A stretch of DNA of 64,000 nucleotides from Actinokineospora sp. NBRC 105648 (GTDB lineage: Bacteria > Actinomycetota > Actinomycetes > Mycobacteriales > Pseudonocardiaceae). Positions 50,603 through 60,294 of the stretch are shown here, piece by piece; position 1 is the stretch's first letter; the number at the start of each line of letters is the position of its first letter. The stretch is from assembly GCF_030269645.1 (NCBI RefSeq), contig NZ_BSTR01000015.1, positions 1 to 64,000 on the forward strand, written 5' to 3'. The notes beneath the pieces are model-generated. The model saw only the letters and a list, made by a program, of their open reading frames with translations, was not told the origin of the DNA and did no database searches. Made by a program: the position numbers and the translations under genes.

Positions 50603-51688
50603 TCAGGACGGGTCGGTGACTCGGGCCACGAAGTACACCACCCCCGTCCCGCTGTGCCGGACCACGAACAGGAACGGCCGGTCGACGGTGACCCCGACCG
50701 GCTCAGGCGGCAGGCTCATCAGGCGCATCATCACCGCGGTGGCGGCGGCGCCCTCAAAACCCTCTTCGTCCACCTTGAGCACCGCCTCGTGCAGGATCGC
50801 CTGCACTGCCAACGGATCCGGGCTGATGGCGCTCAGGTCGGCCTGGTCGGTGAACACCGTCCGGACGCCCAGCTCGATCAGCGGCTCGCTCAGCTCGACC
50901 TGGGTGGCGAGCTCGAGCTTGGGCATGGTGAGCAGGACCTGCCGCCTGCTCGGCGCGTCGAGCAACGCCGCCAACCCGGCACCGGTGAGTCCCGGCTCGG
51001 CGTCCACCAGAGGCTGATCGGGAAGCAGGATCACGGCTTCCACACCACCGACCGCAGGCAGGCTGACGATCTGCCAGCCATCCTGGGCGGCGTACCCGAC
51101 GCTCTCGTTGAGCGCCATCGCGGGGACCTCGGCCGTGGCCGCGGTCCCCTGGAAGTGCAGCGGCTCCTGCGGGTCGAGCAGGAACTTGTTGCGCCACGCG
51201 CACTTCAAGTAGAGCGCGTTGACCAGAGCGGACGCCGTGTCCTCCCGGATGGAACCCTCCGGGAGGAGCTCCGGGATCAGTCCGCGCGTGGTCTCGGCGA
51301 CATCGGCGTTGATCTCGTCGCGCGCCTTCTCCGGAGCGGCCCGGAACGGCGCGTTGCGCACCGCGCCCCCGGACCACCGGGACAGCTCGTCGGCGAAACC
51401 GGGCTCCACGGCGATCGCCGCGTCCGCCCACAGCGTGTTCGACACCGCGATCGCGGGTGCGTCGTCGTCCGGCCCCGGCTGGTCGAGGGTGCCCGCCCCG
51501 CCGAGGTCCCGGGTCACCTCGTCGAGCTCGCCGAGGAGGTCGACCAACTCCGCTTGGCTGCGCCCCCGCGCGCCGTGCGCGAGCAGGCCGAGGGCACTGG
51601 CCACCGAGAACGGCGACCAACACACCTGCTCGCGCGGGTCAGGCGCGATGGCGCGGTGCAGGGCTAGCGTGAAATCCAGGTGCGACAC
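50603..51688 (-). CDS. serpin family protease inhibitor
   Basis: This 361-aa serpin has no signal peptide and probably acts in the cytoplasm. Family marks are SPFSVASALGLLAHGARG, NALYLKCAWRNKF, VDEEGFEGAAATAV (the reactive-loop hinge, with small residues expected of inhibitory serpins) and DRPFLFVVRH near the C-terminus. The scissile region falls in VMMRLMSLPP, so the target protease may prefer Met/Leu (inference). Serpins are sporadic in actinobacteria. It runs in the same direction as dgt upstream and the AhpD-like gene downstream. Confidence 0.93.
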   Translation of the reverse strand: MSHLDFTLALHRAIAPDPREQVCWSPFSVASALGLLAHGARGRSQAELVDLLGELDEVTRDLGGAGTLDQPGPDDDAPAIAVSNTLWADAAIAVEPGFADELSRWSGGAVRNAPFRAAPEKARDEINADVAETTRGLIPELLPEGSIREDTASALVNALYLKCAWRNKFLLDPQEPLHFQGTAATAEVPAMALNESVGYAAQDGWQIVSLPAVGGVEAVILLPDQPLVDAEPGLTGAGLAALLDAPSRRQVLLTMPKLELATQVELSEPLIELGVRTVFTDQADLSAISPDPLAVQAILHEAVLKVDEEGFEGAAATAVMMRLMSLPPEPVGVTVDRPFLFVVRHSGTGVVYFVARVTDPS

Positions 51689-51748
51689 GATGAACTCCCG
51701 ACTCGGTGATGACCGTTCTGCGAGTGTGCCGGCTCCGGGCGCGGAGGC

Positions 51749-53023
51749 TCAGAAGTTGTCCACAAGCCCCTTGTGCCAGGCCGTTGCCTGTGCATCGGTG
51801 AGCGAGGCGACCTGGTCGACGACGACGCGCAGGCGCCGGGCGTCGTCCTGGGCAGCCCGCCAGGCGGGCAGGAAGGCCGGTTCCAGGGCGTCGGGCGCGC
51901 GGTCGGTCAGCATCGACACCAGGCCGCTGATCAGCTCCCGCTGCCTCGCCTGCACGGCCAGCCGACGCGGGTCGCTCATGACGTAGCGGACGGCCATCGC
52001 CTTGAGCAGCGCCACCTCGGCCGCCACGCGGGCCGGGACCACCAGGTCAGCGGAGTACCGGGTGAGCTGCCCGGCGCCGTGCGCGGCGCGCGTCCCGGTC
52101 ACCGCGGCGGCGGCGAAGCGGCCGACGAGCTCGCTGGTCAGCCGCTTGAGCGCGACCTGGGCCCGGAGCGACCCGTCGTACTCGGTCGCCACCAGGTCAC
52201 CGAGGACCGGCAGCCCCAGCAACTCCGCCGCCGCCTCCTCGAGGCCGGAGACCGGCTCGCTGGAGAAGTGCTTGGCGGCCAGCTCGGCGATCACCGCGCG
52301 CTCGGCCGGATCGGCCAGCGAGGCAAGCGAGATCCGGCCGGACCGGACGCCGTCCTCGACGTCGTGCACGGAGTAGGCGACGTCGTCAGACCAGTCCATG
52401 ATCTGTGCCTCCACGGACGTCTTGTCGTCCGGTGCGCCCTCCCGCATCCAGGTGAAGACCGGCAGGTCGTCTTCGTAGACACCGAACTTGACCATCCCCG
52501 CACGGCGCGGCCAGGGGTACTTGGTGGCGGCGTCCAGCGACGCGCGGACCAGGTTGAGGCCGTACTCCACACCGTCGTCGCTGAGCACCTTCGGCTCGAG
52601 CCGGGTGAGGATGCGCAAGGTCTGCGCGTTGCCCTCGAAACCACCGCACTCCTGCGCGGCTTGGTTCAGCGCTAGCTCTCCGTTGTGGCCGAAAGGAGGG
52701 TGGCCGATGTCGTGCGCCAAGCCCGCGGTGTCGACGACGTCAGGATCACAGCCGAGCTCGTCGGCGATCCCCCGCCCGATCTGGGCTACCTCCAACGAGT
52801 GCGTTAACCGCGTCCGCGGGATCCCGTGCACCTCGGAACCCTCGTTAGGACCTACCACCTGCGTCTTGCCCGCCAACCTGCGCAACGCCGCAGAGTGCAA
52901 GACGCGCGCGCGATCACGGCTGAAGGGAGTACGCGAGGCAGGCCAAGACCCCGCTAACGCCGCACCCTTAGGCGGTTCCGCGAAGAGGCGTTCGTTGTCG
53001 TGCTCCGTATACGGGGGACTCAC
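51749..53023 (-). CDS. dgt: deoxyguanosinetriphosphate triphosphohydrolase-like protein
   Basis: This 424-aa HD-domain dNTPase has the metal motif LAHDIGHPPFGHNGELALNQ, the H-D pair and SLEVAQIGRGIADELG. It hydrolyses dGTP or other dNTPs to the nucleoside and triphosphate. Length and order (dnaG-dgt) match the mycobacterial Rv2343c-Rv2344c arrangement, here separated by accessory genes (sigma factor, AhpD, serpin). Confidence 0.96.
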   Translation of the reverse strand: MSPPYTEHDNERLFAEPPKGAALAGSWPASRTPFSRDRARVLHSAALRRLAGKTQVVGPNEGSEVHGIPRTRLTHSLEVAQIGRGIADELGCDPDVVDTAGLAHDIGHPPFGHNGELALNQAAQECGGFEGNAQTLRILTRLEPKVLSDDGVEYGLNLVRASLDAATKYPWPRRAGMVKFGVYEDDLPVFTWMREGAPDDKTSVEAQIMDWSDDVAYSVHDVEDGVRSGRISLASLADPAERAVIAELAAKHFSSEPVSGLEEAAAELLGLPVLGDLVATEYDGSLRAQVALKRLTSELVGRFAAAAVTGTRAAHGAGQLTRYSADLVVPARVAAEVALLKAMAVRYVMSDPRRLAVQARQRELISGLVSMLTDRAPDALEPAFLPAWRAAQDDARRLRVVVDQVASLTDAQATAWHKGLVDNF

Positions 53024-53042
53024 CAGGAAGAGACTACGACGG

Positions 53043-53699
53043 TCAGCCGACTTCCTGGTCGATGGCGATGCCGTCGGCCGAGGCGTTGGTCGCGCGGTAG
53101 TAGAGCAGCGCCGCGGTCTCCCGGAGGATGTACCGGGCCTGGGTCTCGCGGGTCTGCACGATCGGGCCGGAGTGGGTCGGCGAGGTCCAGGCGTCCAGGC
53201 CCGCGTCCTCGGCCATGGTGCGGGCGCGCAGCGAGTGCCACGGGTCGCTGACGATCACCGCGGTCTCCCAGCCCCGGTCGCGCACGGCGACCGCGACGGC
53301 CTGCAGCGTGCCGAGGGTGTCGTTGCCCGCGCCGACCTCGATGACCTTGTCACCGGGCACGCCGTGCTCGATCAGCCACTTGCGGCCTGCCTCGGCCTCG
53401 GTGAACTTGTCCCCCACCCGACGGCCGCCGCCGGTGACGACGTAGCGGGCGACGCCCTCGTCGTAGAGCTTCTTGGCCTGCCGCAGGCGCGCCTCGAGCA
53501 CCTTGGACGGCTTGCCCGCGTACTGCGCGGCGCCGAGCACCACGACGACGTCGGCGTGGTCGCGGTCGTCGACCCTGGCGACCTGCCACACGCGGAAAGC
53601 GGTCCCGCCCACGACGAGGAAACCCATCAGCACGATGCCGACGAGCAGCCTCCGCAAGAAGCGGCGGACAGGATGAGGGTGGGGAGGCACGGTCCGCAT
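53043..53699 (-). CDS. YdcF-like (DUF218) membrane-anchored protein
   Basis: This 218-aa protein has one N-terminal transmembrane helix (about residues 18-37) and a DUF218 domain with ADVVVVLGAAQYAGKPS, RYVVTGGG and VIVSDPWHSLRARTMAEDAG. YdcF binds SAM-like nucleotides, and SanA/ElyC relatives act in envelope biogenesis. Start ATG 53699 has GGAAGG immediately before it. It lies 19 bp upstream of the dgt start, likely in the same transcript. Confidence 0.88.
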   Translation of the reverse strand: MRTVPPHPHPVRRFLRRLLVGIVLMGFLVVGGTAFRVWQVARVDDRDHADVVVVLGAAQYAGKPSKVLEARLRQAKKLYDEGVARYVVTGGGRRVGDKFTEAEAGRKWLIEHGVPGDKVIEVGAGNDTLGTLQAVAVAVRDRGWETAVIVSDPWHSLRARTMAEDAGLDAWTSPTHSGPIVQTRETQARYILRETAALLYYRATNASADGIAIDQEVG

Positions 53700-53879
53700 C
53701 CTTCCAGAACAGTGGCGCGTGGTTGAGGACGGCCGAGCCAAGCGGGAGAACCGATTGTCAGGACGTCCGCGTGGCGGCTGGGTTGCCCCGGACGTGGAGT
53801 TGTCCACATACCCCCGATTTCATCCACAGATCCGAAACCGACCTTTTCCGCTTGCGTGGACCAGGGTTACCTCGAAGCC

Positions 53880-54824
53880 ATGCAAACGAACCGCAAACTC
53901 CTCGACGTCGACGAACTGCCCCGTCTGTTCCCCGAGGGAGTGGCCAGGGCGGCGGAGCTGGTGTCGCTCGGCTTCTCCGGGCACGCCATCCAGTCCCGGT
54001 GCGGGCCGCGTGGGCCCTGGCAGCGGCTGCAGCCCGATGTCGTGCTGCTCAGCGACGCGCCCCCGAACCGCCTGCAACGACTGCGGGCGGCGCTGCGCGT
54101 GGCCGATCCCGAGGCTGTGGTCACCGGTCGGGAAGCCATGTGGCTCAACGGTATCCAGCTGCCACCGATGGGTGCGGTGCATGTGGTCGTGCCTTCCGGC
54201 CACCGCACCCGGTCCGACGGGTCGGTCACCATCGAGCGAACGCTCCGGATGCCGGATCCGCTCTGGCGGAAGGGGTTTCCGACGGCCCCGCTGGCGCGCG
54301 CGACAGTCGACGCGTGCAGGCGGACGCCGACAGCGGGCGAGATCCGCGTGCTGGTGCTGGAAGCCGTGCACCGGGGCGGGGTCGCCCTGGCCGAGCTGCA
54401 CGAGGAGCTCGCGCTCGGCCCGAGCCGGGGCACCACCCTGCTGCGCCGGGTGCTAGCCGAGATCGACCGCGGCGTGCGCTCGGCCGGTGCGCGCATCGCC
54501 ACCGAGCTGATCGACCGCGCTGGTCTCCCCCAGCCCAGGTGGACGGCCCGGTTGAGCACCCGGCACGACGTGCACTTGGCGATCGTCGACGCCTGGTGGG
54601 ACAACGTGGCCTTCGCCTGGGACGCCGACATCCACCGACCGTGGGCACCGCGGACCGGGCTGCCGGCCCTGACCCGCGCGGCAAGGCTCACCGCGGCCGG
54701 GATCGTGGCCATCCACACCGACCCGATCCGCATCCGGCTGGACACCGCGGCGGTCGCGGAGGAACTGCGCGGCGCCTACCGGCTCGCCGCCGCCCGGCCG
54801 AGGCCGGAGGTGGTGATGTCGTGA
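53880..54824 (+). CDS. AbiEi-like / DUF559-type regulatory hypothetical protein
   Basis: This 314-aa protein resembles the many actinobacterial proteins annotated as AbiEi-like or Vsr-like. It has an N-terminal winged-helix-like part (LPRLFPEGVARAAELVSLGF, HAIQSRCGPRGPWQRLQPDV) and a C-terminal region where an endonuclease-like fold usually sits (HLAIVDAWWDNVAFAWDADI). I do not see a complete nuclease motif. There is no toxin-like partner gene next to it, so a toxin-antitoxin role is not supported. Start ATG 53880; an upstream ATG at 53856 is possible. Confidence 0.7.
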   Translation: MQTNRKLLDVDELPRLFPEGVARAAELVSLGFSGHAIQSRCGPRGPWQRLQPDVVLLSDAPPNRLQRLRAALRVADPEAVVTGREAMWLNGIQLPPMGAVHVVVPSGHRTRSDGSVTIERTLRMPDPLWRKGFPTAPLARATVDACRRTPTAGEIRVLVLEAVHRGGVALAELHEELALGPSRGTTLLRRVLAEIDRGVRSAGARIATELIDRAGLPQPRWTARLSTRHDVHLAIVDAWWDNVAFAWDADIHRPWAPRTGLPALTRAARLTAAGIVAIHTDPIRIRLDTAAVAEELRGAYRLAAARPRPEVVMS

Positions 54825-55276
54825 GCACGCGGAGCATTGGTGTGGATCTTGGTGTGCGACTGGCCGGGTTCCTGGGCCTTGGCCGACTGTTGCTGCGGTT
54901 GGCGCGAATGGTGGTGGGGCCGTGGATCCCGCCGGCCGGCCATCGGTCGCGGGGACGGTCGGGCTCCGGGGCAGGTGGCGTCGCGGGGTGCTCGACGGCC
55001 TCAGACTCCTGGGACGACCGACGGGACTCGGGCAGCACTCGTCAGGCATCAACGTCCCAGTCGGTCGCGCCGAGGGCCGACGCCTCCGAGCGACTCGAAC
55101 GCCACCGATGGGGCACCGAACGCACCAGGTTCCGCCGGGGGTCGTGGTCGGCGGTCATCTTCACTGCCTGGTTGACCAGTACCGCGAACGCACGACCCGC
55201 TAGGAAGCCGAGCCACCCACTGCCTGGCCTCCACCACCCCCGCGGCAGCCCGCTGGATGATGCCCTTGCCAAGTGA
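54822..55276 (+). other. doubtful ORF in a 461-bp region before glyS
   Basis: A 151-codon frame starts with GTG overlapping the stop of the AbiEi-like gene (GTGA). The first 40 residues (LGVRLAGFLGLGRLLLRLAR) look like a membrane helix. The rest is Arg/Ser/Gly rich, without a convincing coding pattern. It could be a degraded gene or chance. Nothing else is visible between 54825 and 55285. Confidence 0.25.
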
Positions 55277-55285
55277 GACCCGCGC

Positions 55286-56683
<1,398 letters not shown>

Positions 56684-56937
56684 GCGGGAACTCAAGGCGA
56701 GGAAAACCAGCGTAGTCCGCGCTCCGGTTGGTCCGTCCGGGGGACTCAGCCACCGATCGGCACGCCAGAACCGGCGGCGGTGACGCCTCCGCTGGCGCGG
56801 GTTCACGCCGCCAGCGGAAGTCGTCGCGGCCGCGGTCAGTGGATCTGGCCTCGATGTCCCAGCCTGAACCTTCGCGGCGTTCAGGCATCGGGGCCGTTGC
56901 GAGCCGGGCGCGCGGCTGTTGGTGCATGCTCGTGTTC

Positions 56938-57534
56938 ATGATCGATGAGTTCGCGAAGGAGTACCTGCACAGCGACCTCCGGGAGATCCGCGAGGCGATG
57001 GTCCGCAAGCTCGACGGGCTGTCCGAGTACGACATCCGCCGTCCGCTGACCTCGACCGGCACCAACCTCCTCGGCCTGGTCAAGCACCTGTCGGTGTCGG
57101 AGTCCCGCTACTTCGGCGAGGTCTTCGACCGGCCGTTCCCCGAGCCCGTCCCCCGGTGGGACGACCTCGAACAGCGCGGTACCGACTTGTGGGCGACCGA
57201 GCACGAGACACGAGAGGAGATCACCAGCCGCTACCAGCGCGTCTGGGAACACGCCGACGCGACGATCGCCGCTCTCACCATCGACTCACCCGGCCGCGTC
57301 CCCTGGTGGCCACGTCCTGACGTGCTGCTGTTCAACGTGCTGGTCCACATCCTCACCGAGACCAGCAGGCACGCCGGGCACGCCGACATCCTGCGCGAGC
57401 AGTTGGACGGCGCGGTCGAGATGGATGCTGCGGGCATGGCCCGGCGAGGGCAGGACGCGGCCTTCTGGGAGAACCGCCGGGCCGAAATCGAGCGGGCGGC
57501 AAAGGCCGCCGATCCAGCCACCCAACGGTCCTGA
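56938..57534 (+). CDS. DinB family protein (DUF664)
   Basis: This 198-aa four-helix DinB-type protein has the metal-ligand histidines in LVKHLSVSESRYFGEVF and HILTETSRHAGHADILREQL. Proteins of this kind in actinobacteria are thought to be thiol-dependent transferases, with mycothiol the likely cofactor. ATG 56938; an in-frame ATG five codons upstream is an alternative. It is an insertion relative to the mycobacterial glyS-smtB order. Confidence 0.9.
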   Translation: MIDEFAKEYLHSDLREIREAMVRKLDGLSEYDIRRPLTSTGTNLLGLVKHLSVSESRYFGEVFDRPFPEPVPRWDDLEQRGTDLWATEHETREEITSRYQRVWEHADATIAALTIDSPGRVPWWPRPDVLLFNVLVHILTETSRHAGHADILREQLDGAVEMDAAGMARRGQDAAFWENRRAEIERAAKAADPATQRS

Positions 57535-57608
57535 TCTGCGGCGCCGGTGCGCGGTGGGGTGCGCGGATCGCGGCCGCTGTCTGGTGAGCGGGCGGTGGTG
57601 GGGCCTGG

Positions 57609-57983
57609 TCAGCGGGCGGTGGTTGGGCCTGCTGCCTCGCCCAGGCGAACAGTGTGGGCGTCGGCGGCCAGCAGGCTGGTGTGCCTGCGCACCGCGTCCG
57701 GGGTGGCCTCGACGATGATCTCGTAGGCGGCGGGCTCGGTGGTGTCGGCTTCGGCGAGCAGCGGGATGACGTGGGTCCGGACGTCGAACGGGGACATGGA
57801 CCGGCGGTAGGCGGAGACCGAGTCGAACTCCGCGGTGAGCACCCACGAGTCGGCGGACTCGGTGGAGCGGACCAGCAGGCCGCGCACGCAGCCGGGCTGG
57901 GCGAGGAGGAGTTCCAGGGCGCGCTGCGCTCGGGTGGTGAACGGCTCGGGCTCGGTGACGGTGAACCTGGCGATCAGCAGCAC
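57609..57983 (-). CDS. antibiotic biosynthesis monooxygenase (ABM) domain protein
   Basis: This 124-aa ferredoxin-like dimeric alpha/beta barrel protein has LLIARFTVTEPEPFTTRAQR, CVRGLLVRSTESADSWVLTA and EFDSVSAYRRSM. ABM proteins include small cofactor-free monooxygenases and haem-degrading enzymes; the role here is unknown. GTG 57983 is chosen as the first codon of the conserved strand. It is divergent from a small membrane protein gene. Confidence 0.82.
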   Translation of the reverse strand: MLLIARFTVTEPEPFTTRAQRALELLLAQPGCVRGLLVRSTESADSWVLTAEFDSVSAYRRSMSPFDVRTHVIPLLAEADTTEPAAYEIIVEATPDAVRRHTSLLAADAHTVRLGEAAGPTTAR

Positions 57984-58050
57984 GCGCGGGCGCCCTTCTG
58001 GTGGCGGTGCGAGGATGCAGCACCGTAGCCCAACCGACGTGGGAGGCGCC

Positions 58051-58323
58051 GTGCGGCGGACTCGATCGCTCAGGACACCGTTGCTGGCCGGGGACGGCCC
58101 GTTGGCTCGGATCCCCCCGGTACTGGTGTTCCTGCTGGTCATCGCCGTGTTCGTGACCGGGGTGCTGGTGCGCGGCGTGCTCGGTGCCGGGTTGCTGGCA
58201 CTGCTCGCGGCCGGCGTCGGGGTGCTGTTGGCGACGACTTGGCCGGTGCTCGCGCCGGTGCAGCGGTTCGGTCGGGTGTTGGTGCTCGGCGTGCTCGTCG
58301 CGGTGGCCATTTCAGTGTTGTGA
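58051..58323 (+). CDS. small two-helix membrane protein
   Basis: This 90-aa protein has two or three hydrophobic helices (PPVLVFLLVIAVFVTGVLVR and GAGLLALLAAGVGVLLATTW) and a basic N-terminus. It is similar in look to short actinobacterial membrane proteins of unknown function (DUF6703-like, uncertain). GTG 58051 follows GTGGGAGGCGCC. It lies 111 bp upstream of smtB. Confidence 0.7.
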   Translation: MRRTRSLRTPLLAGDGPLARIPPVLVFLLVIAVFVTGVLVRGVLGAGLLALLAAGVGVLLATTWPVLAPVQRFGRVLVLGVLVAVAISVL

Positions 58324-58367
58324 CACGACCACTCACCGCACTGTCCACCGAAAACACCGGAAGCGCC

Positions 58368-58390
58368 TAAGATGAACACGGTAACCATCA
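58368..58390 (+). promoter_or_regulatory. candidate promoter and metal-responsive operator of smtB-zur
   Basis: TAAGAT fits a -10 element. The overlapping TGAACACGGTAACCATCA contains the palindromic GGTAACC with loosely matching ends. SmtB/ArsR repressors often bind across the transcription start, so this is a plausible site, but the symmetry is weak. Confidence 0.35.
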
Positions 58391-58434
58391 CCCGAAGGCC
58401 GTGGTCTCCGGGCAAACGGAAGGACCCGTCGACC

Positions 58435-58818
58435 GTGACCTCGGAAGCCGCGTCGCACGAGCTGCGGGTAGCCGCCGAGCAGCACGAACACTCGCCGGGA
58501 CGGCCGGTGGTGCGCGCGTCGCACCGCAGGCCCGCCATGACCCTGACCGCGGCGGGCGACCTGCTGCGCGCGTTGGCCGCGCCGGTGCGCATCGCGATCG
58601 TGCTCGAACTGCGCGAGGCCGACCGGTGCGTGCACGAACTGGTCGAGGCGCTGAGCGTGGCGCAGCCGTTGATCAGCCAGCACCTGCGGGTGCTCAAGTC
58701 GGCGGGCGTCGTCTACGGGGAACGCCACGGCCGCGAGGTGGTGTACCGGCTCGTCGACGAGCACCTGTCGCATATCGTCGTGGACGCAGTTGCCCACGTT
58801 GAGGAAGGCGACCGGTGA
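58435..58818 (+). CDS. smtB: ArsR/SmtB family metal-responsive repressor
   Basis: This 127-aa winged-helix repressor has LLRALAAPVRIAIVLELREA, CVHELVEALSVAQPLISQHL and RVLKSAGVVYGERHGREVVY. The C-terminal helix HLSHIVVDAVAHVEE holds the D/H zinc ligands of SmtB proteins. It corresponds to Rv2358, the zinc-releasing repressor of the smtB-zur operon. GTG 58435 with GGAAGG upstream is preferred; ATG 58372 lies inside the apparent promoter. Its stop overlaps the zur start (GTGA). Confidence 0.93.
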   Translation: MTSEAASHELRVAAEQHEHSPGRPVVRASHRRPAMTLTAAGDLLRALAAPVRIAIVLELREADRCVHELVEALSVAQPLISQHLRVLKSAGVVYGERHGREVVYRLVDEHLSHIVVDAVAHVEEGDR

Positions 58819-59228
58819 CGACCGAGCGAACGGCCTCGGCGACCGTGCCCGGAAGGCGCTCCACGCGTCAGCGCACGGCCGTCGCACAACTGCTCGACCA
58901 GCTCGACGAGTTCCGCTCGGCGCAAGAGCTGCACGAGGAGCTCCGCAAGCGGGGTGAGGGCATCGGGCTCACCACGGTCTACCGCACCCTCCAGTCCCTG
59001 GCGGACGCGGGCGAGATCGACGTCCTGCGCACCGACAGCGGCGAGGCGATCTACCGGCGGTGCTCCAGCCACCACCATCACCACCTCGTCTGCCGGTCCT
59101 GCGGGCACACGGTGGAGGTCGAGGGACCCGCCGTCGAACGGTGGGCCGACCGGGTGGCCGCGGAGAACGGCTTCTCGCAGATCAGCCACACCGTGGAGAT
59201 CTTCGGCACCTGCGGCCGCTGCGCCTGA
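58815..59228 (+). CDS. zur: zinc uptake regulator Zur (Fur family)
   Basis: This 137-aa Fur-family repressor has a winged helix (RRSTRQRTAVAQLLDQLDEF, GIGLTTVYRTLQSLADAGEI), a His-rich regulatory site SSHHHHHLVCRSCG and a structural zinc site completed by FGTCGRC. It corresponds to Rv2359 (FurB/Zur) and is translationally coupled to smtB. It represses zinc uptake genes when zinc is plentiful. The His-rich protein and permease pair starting at 61298 may be a target. Confidence 0.96.
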   Translation: MTTERTASATVPGRRSTRQRTAVAQLLDQLDEFRSAQELHEELRKRGEGIGLTTVYRTLQSLADAGEIDVLRTDSGEAIYRRCSSHHHHHLVCRSCGHTVEVEGPAVERWADRVAAENGFSQISHTVEIFGTCGRCA

Positions 59229-59427
59229 CCCAACCGGGACGAACGCCGGGCAGTCGCCTGGAGCCTTCGTGGACAAGGTCGAAAACCGCTGGTACTGCGG
59301 TAAAGCACGGCTGTCGGGACAACTACCGCCCGATCTCAAGCCGCTCCCTCGATGGAGCGATTCGGGTAGGTCAACCTGAAACGAGACGTAGCGCTGACTC
59401 AGCCTGATCGGGGCGCACCGGGACTCG

Positions 59428-60294
59428 CTACTGCTCGTACGGGTTCTCCGGCTGGGTGATCTCCGCCAGACCGGCGACCGTCAGGGTCGGGATGTAGTCG
59501 GACTCCTTCGACGCCGATCCCGGGACCACCCGGCCGGTGATGTCCAGCCAGGTGTCGTTGGTGAGGCCCGCCGCCATGGGGCCGGTGAGTTTCACCTTGA
59601 CCGGGAAGGCGTCCGCGGCGCAGCAGGCGATGGTGAGGCGGGCCAGGAAGGTGTCGGGGCCGTCGACCACGATGAAGCCGGTGAGCCGGACGTCGCGGTT
59701 GTCCAGGGAGTGGCCGGAGTCCCAGGCCGCTCGGGCGGCGAAGTCGCTCATCGCGACCGGGACCGGGTCGCCCGGTGCCAGCGGCGGGAACGCGGCCATG
59801 CCGTCGGTGCCCGAGGACCGGCTGGCGGCGGCGCGGTTGTCGCCGCGCATGACCGAGTCCGCGCCCAGGGCCGGTGGGGCGATCAGGAAGATCGCCAGCA
59901 CCGGCAGCAGCAGCAACCACGCGCTGCGGGCCGGGTGGTGGTGTTCGCCGTGGTCATGTCCGTGGGGGTCGGCGGACGCGGGTGCGGCGGGGTCCTGGGC
60001 AACCACGGCGTCGGCTGCCGGGGTGCGCACGGTGGCTGAGACGGAGGCCGAACCGGTGGCGGAGACGGGGTTGTCCCCGCCGGGGTTCTCGAGGACGGGA
60101 TCCGCGGCGGGGCGGGTGGCCAGCAGGTCGCGGGCGATCGAGATCGCCGCCAGCGTGACCATCACCAGGCCGCCGCCGATCAGCCACGGCTGGTGCGCCG
60201 GTTTGACGTACTGCAGGTAGGCGCCGGTGAAGCTGATCTTCAGCAGCGCGCCGCCCACCAGGACCAGCAGGATGTTCTGGGTCTCCCGCCTCAT
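59428..60294 (-). CDS. TIGR03943 family His-rich membrane protein
   Basis: This 288-aa protein has two N-terminal helices, a loop with the His-rich run PHGHDHGEHHHPARS, a third helix (AWLLLLPVLAIFLIAPPALG) and an exported C-terminal domain with paired Cys (IACCAADAFPVKVKL). It matches the TIGR03943 (DUF1980) family, which always travels with a permease of the next gene's type. Its ATG overlaps the permease stop by 4 bp. Zinc or another metal is a likely ligand given the His run and nearby zur (inference). Confidence 0.88.
   Translation of the reverse strand: MRRETQNILLVLVGGALLKISFTGAYLQYVKPAHQPWLIGGGLVMVTLAAISIARDLLATRPAADPVLENPGGDNPVSATGSASVSATVRTPAADAVVAQDPAAPASADPHGHDHGEHHHPARSAWLLLLPVLAIFLIAPPALGADSVMRGDNRAAASRSSGTDGMAAFPPLAPGDPVPVAMSDFAARAAWDSGHSLDNRDVRLTGFIVVDGPDTFLARLTIACCAADAFPVKVKLTGPMAAGLTNDTWLDITGRVVPGSASKESDYIPTLTVAGLAEITQPENPYEQ

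Noticed and set aside
53880-54824. Toxin-antitoxin (AbiE) system
   Set aside because: Only an AbiEi-like protein is seen and no AbiEii nucleotidyltransferase-like partner is next to it.
54837-55175. Cys/Trp-rich 112-codon frame before glyS
   Set aside because: Composition is unlike any secreted or zinc protein and it overlaps another equally doubtful frame. No ribosome binding site is seen.
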